A DNA stretch of 64,000 nucleotides from Gnetum montanum (GCA_015680685.1 MNCI01004792.1:26558-90557); one strand, 5' to 3'; counted from the first letter of the stretch, positions 35,366 through 47,290 are shown. The notes: generated from the sequence alone by a model not told the origin. A program made the numbers and translations.

Positions 35366-36196
35366 GGTAGCCAAGGGAAAATATGTGTAAATCATGGAGG
35401 TGGAGGAGACATCAACCCAAGCTCTTCAAATAGGTCATCCTAATGCTTCAAAAATTAAGGATTATCTTGATAGGAAATTGTTGTTTCAAATTGAGACTAG
35501 TTTTTTGATTTATGGGAAATGGATTTTTATTTTGATTGATATAGAAGTCCAAGAAAATGTTATTTCTTCTATGGTAGTTGCTAGACTAGGTTTGATAACT
35601 AATTCGCATCTAGGAACCTAAAAGGTGCATTGGTTTTCTAGAGATTTTTCTCAAGAGGTGAGGGAACAATGTACCTTGAAATTTAAAATTAGAAGTTCTC
35701 ATGATGTTTTGAAGTGTGACTTTCTTCCAATAGATTATGTTGATGTAATTCTTAATAAACCTTGGAATTTTAACAATGGTGTGTAGTTTAATAAAGCTAG
35801 AAATGTATCAAGTGTTGCTAGACCAAATGAAATCCATGATTTGATTTGTATAATAGCTACATAAGTGAGGTACTAAAGCTTACTTAATGCTTCCTTAACC
35901 CTTCTAGGAGGAAGGAAATATATTACGAAACATGATAAAATTGATTTTGGTTTTCTTGTTATGATAATAGTTGCTACCAACCATCATGATGTGCAAGTTG
36001 AACTTCATACAGGTGTGCTAGGCTTGAAGAATAAATTTTCCAAGGTATTTAAGAAAAAATTGGATGGACTATCACTGATGAGGAATGTAAAACATCATAT
36101 TAACTTCATTACTAGTGCTATAATTTCCAATGAAAGAGCTTACCAAATGACACCAAATTAGAGGGTTGAATTGCCTAGGCAAGTAGAGAATTTACT
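35366..36196 (+). pseudogene. protease and pre-RT region of element A, cut by insertion of B
   Basis: The protease frame at 35394-35621 has IFILIDIEVQENVISSMVVA (counterpart of 'lIDsGasHnfis..va..lgL'; the catalytic DSG reads DIE) followed by LGLITNSHLG. The pre-RT linker is at 35961-36161: VFKKKLDGLSLMRNVKHHIN, then ERAYQMTP. The frame then runs VELPRQVENLL-like into 36196 and stops being gypsy sequence. It continues without loss at 60885 (LLENGFMRELISPCA). The last five bases, TTACT (36192-36196), recur at 60885-60889. Confidence 0.78.
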
Positions 36197-37313
36197 TAAG
36201 GATCATTGAACTTAGAAGGGGGAAATGAATAAGTTCTAAAAACAAAAATTAAGAGCCAAAAAAACCACACTCAATTTTAACATGGTTTCCTAACATGGGT
36301 AGTTCACACTCTAAGGGTAGATCACTTGCACACCTCTAGACTTTGTTTCTCTAAAATGTGATTTGAAAGGCACCACATCCTATATAGGTACCAAGCTTTG
36401 CTCTAGAGTGTTTCATCATTGTGAAACCACTCAAACCTACAAGGTCCCAATAAGCTCAACAAGTGGTTTAAAGGATCCCACAACCTTTACAAATTGATCT
36501 CCAATTCAAAGTATTTTGATGCTGCACAAACACTGGATCTCGCATGATCCTAATAAGCTCAATCACGATGCCTTCTTGCAAGAAACACATCAATCCTAGT
36601 GTGGTAACAAGAGAGAAATAAAAACACAAGGAAAGGATGTAACTAACTTTACAAATCCTTGTACTTTTAGGCATAATTCATAATCAATCAAGTTAATGAT
36701 TTTACAAATGAAATACACAAGTACAATATCCAATGATTTCTTTAATAGTGATAGTTCATGCATAATACTTACATTCTTCCCAAGAATATTAAGTCTTCTT
36801 ATAGCCTTGGAGTTTCCAAAATCACCTTGAAATTCATGCAATGGATATCTAATGGCTATTGTACATGTCTCCTTTGAGATTGGGACATCTCTCTGAAAAT
36901 GACTTGAATTCTAGGGAGGCATCTCTTCTAAGATGAAGACATCTTCTCTTGAAAACAAACGTCTCCTACTTTTAGGAGACATTTTCTCTAGGTAACCTCC
37001 ACTTTAGCCAAGATGTCTTCTACATCTAGGATACATCTTCTCTTGATAAAATATGTCTTCTATTTTTGGAAGATGTCTTCTCTACTTTAGAACTTTGATT
37101 CAAAAGCTTCCTCTCGATTACTAGAGCATCTTTGTTTAGCTTGTAGTCCTCTTTACTTTTCCATGCTTCCTTGAACCCTTGTAGTCTTCACTTTTCTATT
37201 TCTTGTAGATGTCATTATTTGAGCTCTCCTTCATGCCCTACAAAAACATAATATTCCACAACATTCTATGTTCTTCATTTTACAAAAGGTTTTGACATAC
37301 CAAAAGCTCAACA
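36197..37313 (-). repeat. 3' LTR of element B
   Basis: 1,117 bp. It matches 41200-42095 and 60751-60884 along its whole length: identical landmarks are TAAGGATCATTGAAC at the left end, GATCACTTGCACACCTC in the middle, and ACAACATTCTATGTTC near the right end. It contains repeated 'GACATCTCC/GGAGATGTC' words at 36880-37080. Confidence 0.85.
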
Positions 37314-37333
37314 ATCTCCCTCTTTTTGGTGCT
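37314..37333 (-). promoter_or_regulatory. polypurine tract of element B
   Basis: On the minus strand AGCACCAAAAAGAGGGAGAT directly precedes the LTR start TGTTGAG. This is the classic copia-type tract. Confidence 0.8.
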
Positions 37334-38240
37334 ATCCAAAACTTAAGAAAATGGGTGAGTTGATAAACTAATGAACAATATAAATAGTAATTAAATATTA
37401 AGATTTATAAATTCCAATCACAAAGAAGGACCATAATAAAGGTTCTAAAGCTCAAGGTGCAAGGTATCAATCATGTGAAATCTAAAAATGAATCTATAGA
37501 ATGCAAAGGCAAAACCTATTTCCATAAAAAGTAACAATAAATGATATAGGAAGAATAAATTGTCATCATAAAATATCCATATTCACAAAGTTTCAACAAT
37601 ATATATAGCCACAAAACTTTGATATGACCATCATACCAACATCCAAGCAACAAAACTATCTCCCCCTTTTTGGACCTCATGAAAAATAAGAGAGAGTACC
37701 TAAGGATCCTAGTCACTGAGTTCTATAACATTGTCTAAATCCTCCTCTAAAGTAGTTGGAATACAAGAAGGCTAATATGTCTCCTCATCATCATCATCAA
37801 TGCTTGTTTTGGTGCTAGTTCTAGAGACACACTAAACCTCATCATCTAATGGTGGCTAAATTAGAGGTCTTCTTAGTCAAAGCTTCACTCAAAAATGGGA
37901 GGAGACTGGTGCATCTAACTATGATAGAGCCTACTATGAAGACAAGGAAGACCCCTTCCTCTAATAAGTTAATGAATCAACTAGCCTCCAATGAAAAGAG
38001 GTCCTAAATATGCTCTCCATGGCCTATTTCTCAAAAGATTAAGGAGCATCATGCTAATAAATGCTAGTACCAGGCTGCATAGGAGCAAGATTCTCCCCAT
38101 AGACATGTACTAGTGGTGCATCAAGCTCAGAGATTCATTTTCTAAGTCATAAGCTTGGTAAGTCCTAACTTCTGTAGAGTATCTCATTAAGGCAATAATT
38201 TCCTTCTCACTATCACAAATAGGAGGACTAGTGATCTCCT
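37334..38240 (-). other. 3' internal region of B; no recognised domain
   Basis: AT-rich, stop-rich sequence between the post-gag ORF relic and the polypurine tract. I see no copia integrase, RT or RNase H motifs on either strand. Confidence 0.45.
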
Positions 38241-39085
38241 TGAACTACTACCCATTCGGTGGAAGAGGCACTCTAATAGCATTCATTCTCTTACATAAGT
38301 AAGAGAGTTTCTTGCCAATCATCCCAAAGGTACAAGAAAAAGGCATGAGCATCTTCTTCAAAGAAGATCTGATCTTGCTACCAACAAATTTGGACCTCCT
38401 TAACTATGGATAGGCCCTAGAAGATGATGTTGCTCTCATTCTCTATGATGGAGGTGGCTTGGTGCTAGGTCCCACTTCATCTACATGTAAGGAGCTTCTC
38501 TTCTCCACATTCTCTCCAAGGCTCCTTTTGTCTTTCAGCAAAATCATCTCTAGAATGAAAATATCCCTCTAACAAATCAATATACTTATGAAGTAAGGAT
38601 GCCCAAATATCCTCTCTTTGGCAAACAAGTTTAACATGTCATGGTAGAGAGTATGTCCCAAGTCAAGTGGTTGTACTTTGACTAGGCAATAGAAAACAAA
38701 AGCTTGGGGTAGCAATAGATAACTATAGCTTCCTCATTTTACAATAATGTTATAAAAAATAGTGAGGGACAAGGTGGAAGCATATGTAGACATCCTATTC
38801 CTATAAACCCTGCCTCTATCAAAAGACATTGACTCTCTAAACAAGGCATCATAGAACTCAAACTAATGTTGGATAGTTGTAGATTTGAAATAGGGAGTGT
38901 AGAAGCTAGGGTTGTTGGAAGAACCTCCCCTAGAATTCTTCCTAGGTAGTGGCCTAAATGTTCCAATCTTCTTATGCATCATGGATTGAGAGAAAGCACT
39001 AATAGTAGTAGAGGATGAAGCCCTAGTCATCTCCTTGAAGCTTTAATCATCTCTCCTAGTTGTCGCATTCTTGAATGAAGGAAAC
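38241..39085 (-). pseudogene. unassigned ORF relic in element B (envelope-like or plant-transposon-protein-like)
   Basis: The minus strand can be read with few interruptions as MHKKIGTFRPLPRKNSRG, FYTPYFKSTTIQH, FEFYDALFRESMSFDRGRVY, QPLDLGHTLYHDMLNLFAKE, RIFGHPYFIS, then a Lys-rich end with MLMPFSCTFGMIGKKLSYL. It is not gag, protease, RT or integrase. The layout (F..ALF.....fdR.R, then a predicted helical block, then 'L.H....D....l..k..i..p.fi') recalls the extra ORF found after pol in SIRE-type elements or the plant 'putative transposon protein' domain. This is only a resemblance; a profile search would be needed. It has several stops. Confidence 0.35.
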
Positions 39086-39779
39086 ATTAGTATTTGAATT
39101 AATATAGCAACACTCAACAAGGGTTTTTAACAAAACAAAAGATGTCTCTTTGGAAAGAAATACATCTTGTCCACAACTAAAAAGTAAAACAAGACATCTT
39201 GTTTGAAAGGAATAAATCTTACCCATGTTGGAACAAAATCAAGAAGACATCTCATTTTTAAAGTAGATGTCTCTATAGAGACATCTCATTTCAAGAGAAG
39301 ACACCTCCTAGAAGATGTCTCTAAGTAGACATCTCTTCTCAGCAAAAAGGATTTTCATAGGACAAGGCTCAAGGTTGGTTGCCAAGGATTATAGCCTTAA
39401 AAGATTCATATAATGAATGAAGATGCCTAGAGTGTAAGAGAATGAGATTCCTCTCTCAAGGTTTCTCTACTGACATAGACTTCTTCAATTTTTAAGACCT
39501 AGCTTCCTCTCACAAATTTTTTGATGAGACTCCTTCTTTTCTTGTTCCTTTCTTTTGAATTTCCATTATTTCTTAACATCCCTATTCTTTTGAGTTATCC
39601 ATTTCTTCCTATGGTCCTACATAGTTGCCTTTCTTTGCACATTTTGATAAGACCAAGGAGTTTTATGATACAACTAGGTTCTCATGTGATAATATTTTAA
39701 ATTCTAATCCCATTGTTGATCTTGATTAAGATGGAGTTCATGTGGATGGTTCATATATTGTACAACATCCCAGCCTACT
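39086..39779 (-). other. element B internal, no recognised domain
   Basis: Repeats of AGATGTCTC / GAGACATCTT words at 39135-39340, also found in the LTR. No coding motifs. Confidence 0.4.
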
Positions 39780-41145
39780 CTTATCATGTGGACTTCTTCC
39801 TTAACCTATGATCATCTAAGTGATGCTTTCCTTTTAATCAGCCTTTTATTTACAAGTTTTACATCTGCAAGCTCTTCCTTCATGCACTCACAAGACTCGG
39901 TTAGCTCTTTATTCTCATCCTTGAGGTCTAGGATTTCTTTTGTAAGGTCTAAAATCTTTGATTTAAGGAAGAAATTTCCTAATCATTAATTTTTATTAAT
40001 TTACTCAACTTAGTACAAAGATTTTGAAATAATAAAAGTTCATACCTTTCTTCTTTAGTTTCAAATTCATCATCTAAGGTGCCAACATCATTGTCTATAA
40101 TGGCCATACATATGAGGTGTGAGTGCTATGCATTATTCTCCACCTATTCATCATTTTTTTCTTCATCATTTCAACTTATGTATAATTTGATAATTTTTAG
40201 TTCCATATCATTTTTATCCCTCCTTTGCAACCTACCATTACTAGGACACTTGAAGGTCACATGGCTTCTTCCACCACAAACCCAACATTCTACAAAATAA
40301 GAATCAAAATTGGAACTTGAAAAATTTTTACCTCTTTCCTTACCTTTTAATTGATTGGTTCTCTACTAATTAGAGCTCTTGTTTCTTTTTTCCATGATCC
40401 TTTATAACCTCCTAGAGAGAAAAGCTACTTCTTCTTCACTACCCTCATCTTGCTCACCAAGTTCCTTTAATTTTGGAGGATGATTTTAGGGCTATGGATT
40501 TTTCTTGAATATGCCCTTCACTTATGAGCTTCATTTCATAAGCAATAAGAAAAATTTTAAGCTCTTAAAATTGTAGAACTAAAAAATCTCTAATTTCCTC
40601 CATGGAAATAACTTGAAGTCTAAACTCAGGTTGGAGAGTTCTTATCATCTTTATTATGACATCACTTTCAAGAAAATATTTACTAGTACCTCTAATAGCT
40701 ACAATAAGATCATTTGCTCTAGAGAAATAGTCTTTTACTTTCTCACCTTCTCTCATCTTAAGCTTATCGTACTCACTTTGTAAAATTAAGAGTTTAGATT
40801 GCTTAACTATTAAAGTTCCCTCACAAATAGCTTCCAAAGTTTTCCAAATTTCTTTGGCTATTTTACATCCAACTACTCTAATTAAATTTAGATTTATTAA
40901 ATGCATAATACAAACAATTTTTTTCTTTTGAAACAAACATGAACTTATCTTTTTCTTCTTGCATCCATTTTCTCCAGGGCTTAATTATCTTTTTTACACT
41001 ATCGATGGGTAGTGTGTAGCATTCAAGGATGGACTTCCATACTTCAAATTCCATGGACTTGAATAACCCTTGAATTCTTAACTTTCAATAGGTAAAGTCG
41101 AACAAATCAAACATTGGTGGCTTGGTGTGTAAAGTCTCTTTCATT
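39780..41145 (-). pseudogene. gag: gag of element B: UBN2-type core, zinc knuckle, coiled coil
   Basis: ATG at 41145 (MKETLHTKPPMFD, near the usual PP.FDG.NY start), then KSMEFEVWKSI. The UBN2-type gag core at 40936-40565 reads AKEIWKTLEAICEGT, KQSKLLILQSEYDKLKM, EGEKVKDYFSRANDLI, RTLQPEFR. A CCHC zinc knuckle at 40287-40246 keeps all four ligands (frame CWVCGGRSHVTFKC). A heptad-rich stretch at 39990-39800 (EILDLKDENKELTES, then EELADVKLVNKRLI) is the coiled coil typical of SIRE-type gags. Frameshifts and stops separate the parts. Confidence 0.8.
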
Positions 41146-41185
41146 GTTCACTCTTGAAATTTGATGTAAAGCATAAGAGTACTAG

Positions 41186-41197
41186 GCTCTAATACCA
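41186..41197 (-). promoter_or_regulatory. primer binding site for initiator Met tRNA (element B)
   Basis: The minus strand reads TGGTATTAGAGC two bases from the LTR end. One transition from the initiator-Met consensus. Confidence 0.8.
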
Positions 41198-41199
41198 CT

Positions 41200-42095
41200 T
41201 AAGGATCATTGAACTTAGAAGGGGGAATGAATAAGTTCCCAAAAAAAATTAATAGCCACAAAAACCACACTCAATTTTCATGTGGTTATCCAACTTGGGT
41301 AGTCCACACTCAAAGGGTTGATCACTTGCACACCTCCAAACTTTGTTTCTCTGAAATGTGGTTTGAAGGGCACCACACCCTGTACAAGCACTAAGCTCCA
41401 CTTTGAACTATTTCATGCCTACAAAACCACTCAACCTTGCAAGGTTCCAAAAAACTCAATAAGTGGTTTAAAGGATCCCACAACCTTTAGAAATTGAGCT
41501 CTACTCTAGAGTGTTTTGATGCTACACAAACACTCAATCTTGCAAGATCTCAATAAGCTCAATCATGATGCCTTCTCAGAAGAAGCACATCAACTCCAAT
41601 GGGGCAATAAGAGAAAAATACAAACACAAAGAAAGAATGTAACTGACTTAATAGATCCTTGTACTTTAAGGTATAATTTATAATAAATCAAGCTAATGAT
41701 TATACAAATTAAGTACATGAGTATAATATCCAATGATTTCTTTGATAGTGATAGTTCGTGCATAACACTTGCTTAATATCTAAGAATATGAACTCTTCTT
41801 ATAGCCTCAAAGTTTCCAAAATTATCTTAGAATTTTTGGAAGGCTATTTAATAGCTAGTGTAGATGTCTCCTTCAAGATTTTGACATCTCTCTAAAAATG
41901 ACTTTAATTCTAGGGAGATGTCTCTTTTGAGATGAAGATGTATTCTCTTGAAAGGAGACATCTCCTATTTTCAGAAGAAGTCTTCTCTAGGTGACCTTCA
42001 CTCTCTGCATTTGAACTTTAATTCTAAGATTCCTCTTCATCACTAGAGCATCTTCATTTAGCTTGTAGTCCTCTTTACTCATCCATGCTTCCTTG
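41200..42095 (-). repeat. 5' LTR of element B, first part (interrupted by C)
   Basis: Matches 36197-37160 and breaks off at CCTTG (42091-42095) where element C begins. The missing end of this LTR lies at 60751-60884. Confidence 0.85.
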
Positions 42096-42613
42096 TGTAG
42101 TGATCAAAAACTTCGGTGGCTAGAACACTAAGAGGTTGTCGAGTGAACAGTTTAGCCTTGAATCTGACCGAGGGCCGTGTTAGAGAGAAATGGAAGCGGG
42201 GTGCCCTGAACAGTCTAGTCAATTAGATGGGGGCTTAATCAGTGTATCTTAACCTTTTGTAAACGTTCATTTTGGAAGTGTGGCATGCGAAGTAAATCAA
42301 TGATCAATAAATGTAAAGTGATGAAAATAATGCAAAACAACAATGACAGTAAGCAAATAGCAAAAAAAACTTGGGTAAGAAAGTGCACTACCCCAAAGTC
42401 ATGGGTTTGATCCTTTACTTTGTTGAAAGGTGTACAATGGAACACACAACATGAAAGAGGCACAGCTTACACAAAGTAGTGTGGTCACAGACCTCTGAAC
42501 TGTAGAGCCAACCAGCAAACTCAAAGACAACTAGAGTGCTAAAAATTGTAGACTATGCTCTCTAAAAGCCAACTTAAAAGCCAATTACTACTCAAGGAAA
42601 TAGCCAGCCAGGG

Positions 42614-42621
42614 TATTTATA
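42614..42621 (-). promoter_or_regulatory. LTR TATA box (element C 3' LTR)
   Basis: Minus-strand TATAAATACC, matched at 59547-59554 in the 5' LTR. Confidence 0.65.
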
Positions 42622-43502
42622 GGGCTAGAAGTAGGAGAAAAACATGGTCTGGATGCCACGTGTCCTGGGCCCCACAAGGTGTAAACATGGCTACACTATG
42701 TAGGTGTGCAATGCTAGAGGTAAGCTTTGTTATACCTTGACCATACTGCTGAAACTGCATGTGACAAAATCCAGTGTGCCAATAATGCTAGCAAAAATGG
42801 AGCCTATGCTCTAGGACTACGTCTTCCATACTCTTACAAGCAAGGTCAAGCATAGGAACAATTTTTGGGAAGTGACTAGGGGTATGCAAAATGAAGCAAA
42901 CTTGTGAATTTTGTCCACCAAAGAGATATTAGGATAAGAATAATTATTTCCAATAAGTTATAGAGCTAACCAAAGACATTTTGATGTTTCTATGCCAGTG
43001 TTACAGTACCTACGCTATTCAGCGCATTGGCGCAGTATAAGTAACTGCTTGCTACACTGTGCTACGCTATGTAGCATAGCATAGTATAGCCACCGATTTT
43101 GACAGAAAACTTGTGTAGGAGCCAAGAGCATTTGTGTGAGGCTTGGTCAAGCAAAAAACTGTGACTTTTGTCCTCCATGTCGGAAAGCCTTTGAACTTGG
43201 TTGTTTTTGCATCATTGCTACACTATGCTATGCTATGTAGTGTATCACAGTGTAGCAGCCAGCGTGTCATGCTTCCTTATTCAATCTGCCATTTTTTGCT
43301 AAGAAACTTTGCTTGAGGCCTGAGGGCTTCAAGTGGGACAACCAGTTTTGGAGGCCGAAGCATTGCCAAGTGAAATCTTCTTATTGGAGTCACTTGGCAA
43401 AGGGGGGCCTTTGTGTGCTTTGTCCTTATTACCTTGTACTACGCTACATAGCGTAGCATAGTGTAGCACCATCTTGTATGCTTGATTGATCTCTTCAAGG
43501 CA

Positions 43503-43534
43503 TGCTACGCTATGCAACGTAGCATAGCGTAGCA
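43503..43534. repeat. 13-bp perfect inverted repeat in LTR C
   Basis: TGCTACGCTATGC at 43503-43515 and its exact inverse at 43522-43534. It is one of four such palindromic sites in this LTR. Confidence 0.9.
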
Positions 43535-43815
43535 GATTTTTGTGCTTGAAAACTTGTCGAACTTTTTTTCTCATCTTGATTACTTTCGACAACTCCTAGC
43601 ATGGTCTTTGGGTAGATTGCCAGCCAGGTCAATTATCCAGTTGGGTAGGTTGAAGAGTCTAGTAGGCTTGTCAACCTTGGAGATAGAAAAATTCTAGACT
43701 GTATAGTCTATCCTTGGTGCCTACACCACTTTGTCGGCCCATCATGATGTTGCACTTGTGGAAATCCTTGCCCAAATTCCAAGACTCTGCTAAAGCATGA
43801 GGGTCCTGAAATTTT

Positions 43816-43894
43816 ATGGTGTTTCACTAGTCCCTCTTTGTCGATGTTTGGAGGATTTGCTTGAGAGAATTCAATAAAGAATATGAAACACCAT
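43816..43894 (-). promoter_or_regulatory. polypurine tract in the loop of an 11-bp inverted repeat (element C)
   Basis: On the minus strand ATGGTGTTTCA (43894-43884) is followed 57 nt later by TGAAACACCAT (43826-43816), which is the LTR start. The tract AAAGAGGGACTAG lies in the loop next to the LTR. The 11-bp pairing is perfect. Confidence 0.75.
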
Positions 43895-45230
43895 GAATGA
43901 CAAGATACCAGCATTGCTCTCTAGTGGTTTCTCAGATGTTACTTTATTGTGCTTGGATGTATCAGGGTAGTCATGTAGGGAGAGAGGGAAAGGATGGATT
44001 TGAGGGGATAGGTTTAGGAAAGGGAAAGATGTAACATAGTAGGGTCCCTCATTGGAGTGCTTGTGAGGGAATCGGTACACATGGGCATCTTTCTTTTGCT
44101 GGCTTCTAACATCTCATCGAAATGCTTAGAAGTGGTCATTGTGAAACAACTGATGTGCCATTTGTTTTGGGCATGCCTCTTATCACCTTTTTTTTTAAGC
44201 TCTTTTTCTCTTTTATGCTTCTACATTTTTCTTCTGCTGTTTAACCACGTTCACTTACAAACAACCTTATCATTGCAGGACAAGTGTTTCCTCCCTAAGA
44301 TGAGTTGTGTTACATCCATGTGGGGCTTTGACCTATCTACAAGTCCTTCCCATGTAGCAAGTTGCATTACGCATGTCATGGACTTTGCGATTGAGCATGT
44401 GGGAGGGATTTATATGCATCGGGTAAAGCTTGTAAAAGAGATGTCAAATAGGAAACTGTGGGTGTAAAAAATGAGGTGAAGAATGTTAAGAGGGAGGGCA
44501 ATATGTTCACTCTCAAGTATCCAAGCTAGTCAGAATGGTCACCTTGGAATGATGTAGTGTCCCATCCTCCTAGTGAAATGCATCTCTGATCGAAACCATC
44601 TCAGCATGTATCTTGCAAACATGATAGAAAGCATGCTAGAAAAATGTAATCATGAAATGAGGTGAGGGTAGAATCCCACTTGGTTTAAAAGTCGCTAGAG
44701 TAGGGAGCATTGTTGCTGAAGCATGTGATGTCCAAACCAAGAACGCCAGCAGCAATTTTGGTAGTGGTAGACTAAAGGGGCTGGCACCAAGGAGGCTAGG
44801 AATTATGATGATACGAGTGCTCAAGAGTCCCTGCCAAGGGCAAACATTATGTAGTTTAGTTGTAACCTGAGAAATCTAGTAGCTGAACATATTTTGAGCC
44901 TAGATAATGGCTAGGGCTAGAGGGTAGCAACTTCGTGGTTCAGCCAAAATAGTGTTGGGACTCCAACAGTAGGTGCTAATAAGGCGAGCTACTGCTAGGA
45001 CGATGGGCTATGGTAGTGGTAGCTCCGAAAGGTCAGCAAGATGTCAAATGACATCTCCAAAGGATCAACAACATGCTAGGGGTAGTGGCATTACATATGT
45101 TCAAGAGGGTGTTTTCTTATCATCATGAACTACATTCTAGAACTGCAACGTCCCACCTCATGTTAGCATTGTGCACGCTTGCTTGTTTGTGGGATGATGG
45201 ATGCAGGCTAAGAATGTTATGCCACGAACC
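43895..45230 (-). other. 3' untranslated region of element C; no gene
   Basis: No domain is visible. The 136-codon plus-strand frame at 44057-44467 has no motif and lies on the non-sense side. Words shared with 26311-27424 of the D/E complex suggest common untranslated sequence. Confidence 0.5.
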
Positions 45231-45234
45231 CAAT

Positions 45235-45575
45235 TTAAGGTCCTAGTAGACTATCAGATGTACTAGTTCAAGGTCCCAACAGACTACAATGTGCTAGTTT
45301 GAGGCCCTAGTAGACCGTTGTGCCAGTTTAAGGTCCTAGCATACTGCTGTTCTAGTTTCTCATCATAGCAGATGGTGTATGGGCTAGTTTAAGGTCATAG
45401 CAGACCGTCTATGCTAGTTTTACGTCATAGTGGATGTCCTTTGCTAGTTTTACATCATGGTGGATGGTCTGTGCCATTTTATAGTCATAGCAGACTATTT
45501 GTGCTAGTTTATAGTCATAGCAAACTATCTATGCTAGTTTATAATCATAGCAGACTATCTGTGCTTACCTTGCTT
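45235..45575 (-). repeat. boundary array after integrase of element C
   Basis: About eleven units of 25-34 bp. On the minus strand the core is CTATGACCTTAAACTAGC or CTATGACTATAAACTAGC. Same core and same place as the arrays at 25890 and 29051. Confidence 0.85.
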
Positions 45576-45589
45576 TTGCATCAAATGTA

Positions 45590-46590
45590 GTATGGCTTGA
45601 GGTACAAGTGGTTCACGAGATTTGCAAACTCTTTGCCATCCATGTCTGCCAATTTGAAGGCTCCATTCTCATAGGCTTTCCTTATTATGAATGGACCTTC
45701 CTAGTTTGCTAAGAACTTATTTATGTGCTCATGAATAGCTTTGAGGACTAGGTCCCCTTTTTTGATTGGCCATCGATGTAGATTAGAATGATGTTTTTGC
45801 TACTACTTTTCTTGGTACTATTCGATACAATTAAGTGTTTGATCACATTTCTACTCTATAGAGTCGAGGTCAATGATGCTTGACTCATTGTTCTGGGTCT
45901 CATTCATGATGCTTGAAAGGATCATCCGAAGTGACGATACCTGCAATTCAAGAGGTAACATTGCTTTAGATTCATAGACTAGGCTGTAAGGAGTCTTATC
46001 TATAGTCATTCTACACGTCGTACGATAAGCCCATAGCATGTAGAGGATTTGCTTGTGCCGTTTCCTCTTACTATTTCTAAGCATCTTTTTGAGCAAGTTG
46101 ATGATGGATTTTTTTGTTGCCTCCACCTGACCATTTTCCTGTGGGTAGTATGGCGACGAAAAGGATTACTTGATGCCAAGGTTGCTACAAAATGTTTTGG
46201 TTTTCGTGCTACTAAACTGTGGCCCGTTGTCTGTCACAATAGTCTTGGGAAGACCAAACCTTGTTACTATGTTGTCCAAGATAAAGTGACAAACCTGTTG
46301 AGATGTAGTTTTCCTAAGGGGAATAGCCTCTACCCACTTTGTGAAGTACTCGGTGGCGGTGATGATGAAGCTATGTCCTATGGGAGACTTAGGTATAATG
46401 GGTCCTATGATATCTAGCCCCCATTGTTGGAATGGCCATGTAATTTGCATAGGATGCAACTCAGTAGGTGAATCATGTATAAGATTTGCATGATGTTGGC
46501 ACATATCACACATCCTAACTTTGGCAATGCAATCTTGTTCCATGCAAGGCCAGTAATATCCTAGGCATATGATTTTTGCTGCCATAGCCC
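45590..46590 (-). pseudogene. integrase of element C
   Basis: Minus strand. Zinc region with YYWPCMEQD and CDMCQHHANL (about 46545-46480); core PFQQWGLDIIGPI, FIITATEYFTKWVEAIPL and FGLPKTIVTDNGPQFSS, where the second catalytic Asp (TDNG) is kept but the first is Glu in ATEYF; a frame break near 46160; then VEATKKSIINLLKKML and MLWAYRTTCR at 46126-46000. The tail KKGDLVLKAIHEH and GAFKLADMDGKEF can be read near 45770-45640 with shifts. It would insert cDNA into the host genome. The best preserved protein of this element. Confidence 0.82.
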
Positions 46591-46739
46591 TAGGAGCTAT
46601 GTGTCCTCCACATTGTCCTTTATGGGCTTTGTTAACAATTTTTTATGCTTCTCCCCCACTAATGCAAGTTAGCAGTATCCCATCAAAGAAGCATTTGCAT
46701 AAGATATTATCTCCTATAAGGACATACTGCCGAGCTTGC

Positions 46740-47290
46740 TTTCAGATTGCATCCCTTTGAGCAGATGTAAAGCTATGTGGGGGTTTGCCATGTTGAAGGT
46801 AGGCTTTAACATTATCGTACCACTCTTGGGCATCGGTAGCACTTATAGAGGCAATGTGTACCGCTTGAGTGATAGGGTCCATGCACTCCATTATCGAAGC
46901 AGGTAAAGTTGTGAACAAGTGTGGCGGCACGTTTAATGCTAGCATGGCTAAGGCATCTATTATAGCGTTCTCATTGTGTGGCACATGTTGAATGTCTATC
47001 ATTGTAAATTTTTTCAACAAAATCTTGGCCAAGTCACAATAAGGCTATAAATATGAAGCTTTACAGGCATAGATTTCAGTGATCTACTTGACAACGAATT
47101 GGGAATCACCTTGGACTACCAAATGTTGAATCTATAATTCCTAGGCTACTAAAAGACCCCTAAGGAGTCCTTCATACTCAGCTACATTGTTTGTACAAAG
47201 GAACGTAAAATGGTAAGCGAAGGGTCGAATTTCCCCTAAGGGGAATGTAATGACAGTAGTAGCACTACCACCTCATGTGGTTGAGGTGCC
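46740..47290 (-). pseudogene. second (archaeal-type) RNase H of element C
   Basis: LHFDGTSTT (first Asp kept) near 47280, NNVAEYEGLLRGLLVA-type text near 47200-47150, a GDSQFVVK-like block near 47110, and VPHNENAIIDALAMLALNVP at 46985-46915. Frame changes separate the pieces. This is the diagnostic Tat-clade domain. Confidence 0.75.

Larger units (their letters stand above)
42096..43826 (-). repeat. 3' LTR of element C
   Basis: On the minus strand it starts TGAAACACCATAAAATTTC and ends GATCACTACA. It has a TATA box at 42614-42621 (minus). Four palindromic clusters of CTACGCTATGC words lie at 43038-43085, 43215-43260, 43432-43468 and 43500-43536. The last is a perfect 13-bp stem (43503-43515 with 43522-43534) with a 6-nt loop. 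Confidence 0.88.

Noticed and set aside
44057-44467. 136-codon plus-strand frame in element C's 3' untranslated region
   Set aside because: No motifs, no counterpart in D/E, and only short segments look protein-like.
46049-46417. 122-codon plus-strand frame
   Set aside because: Shadow of the integrase core on the minus strand.
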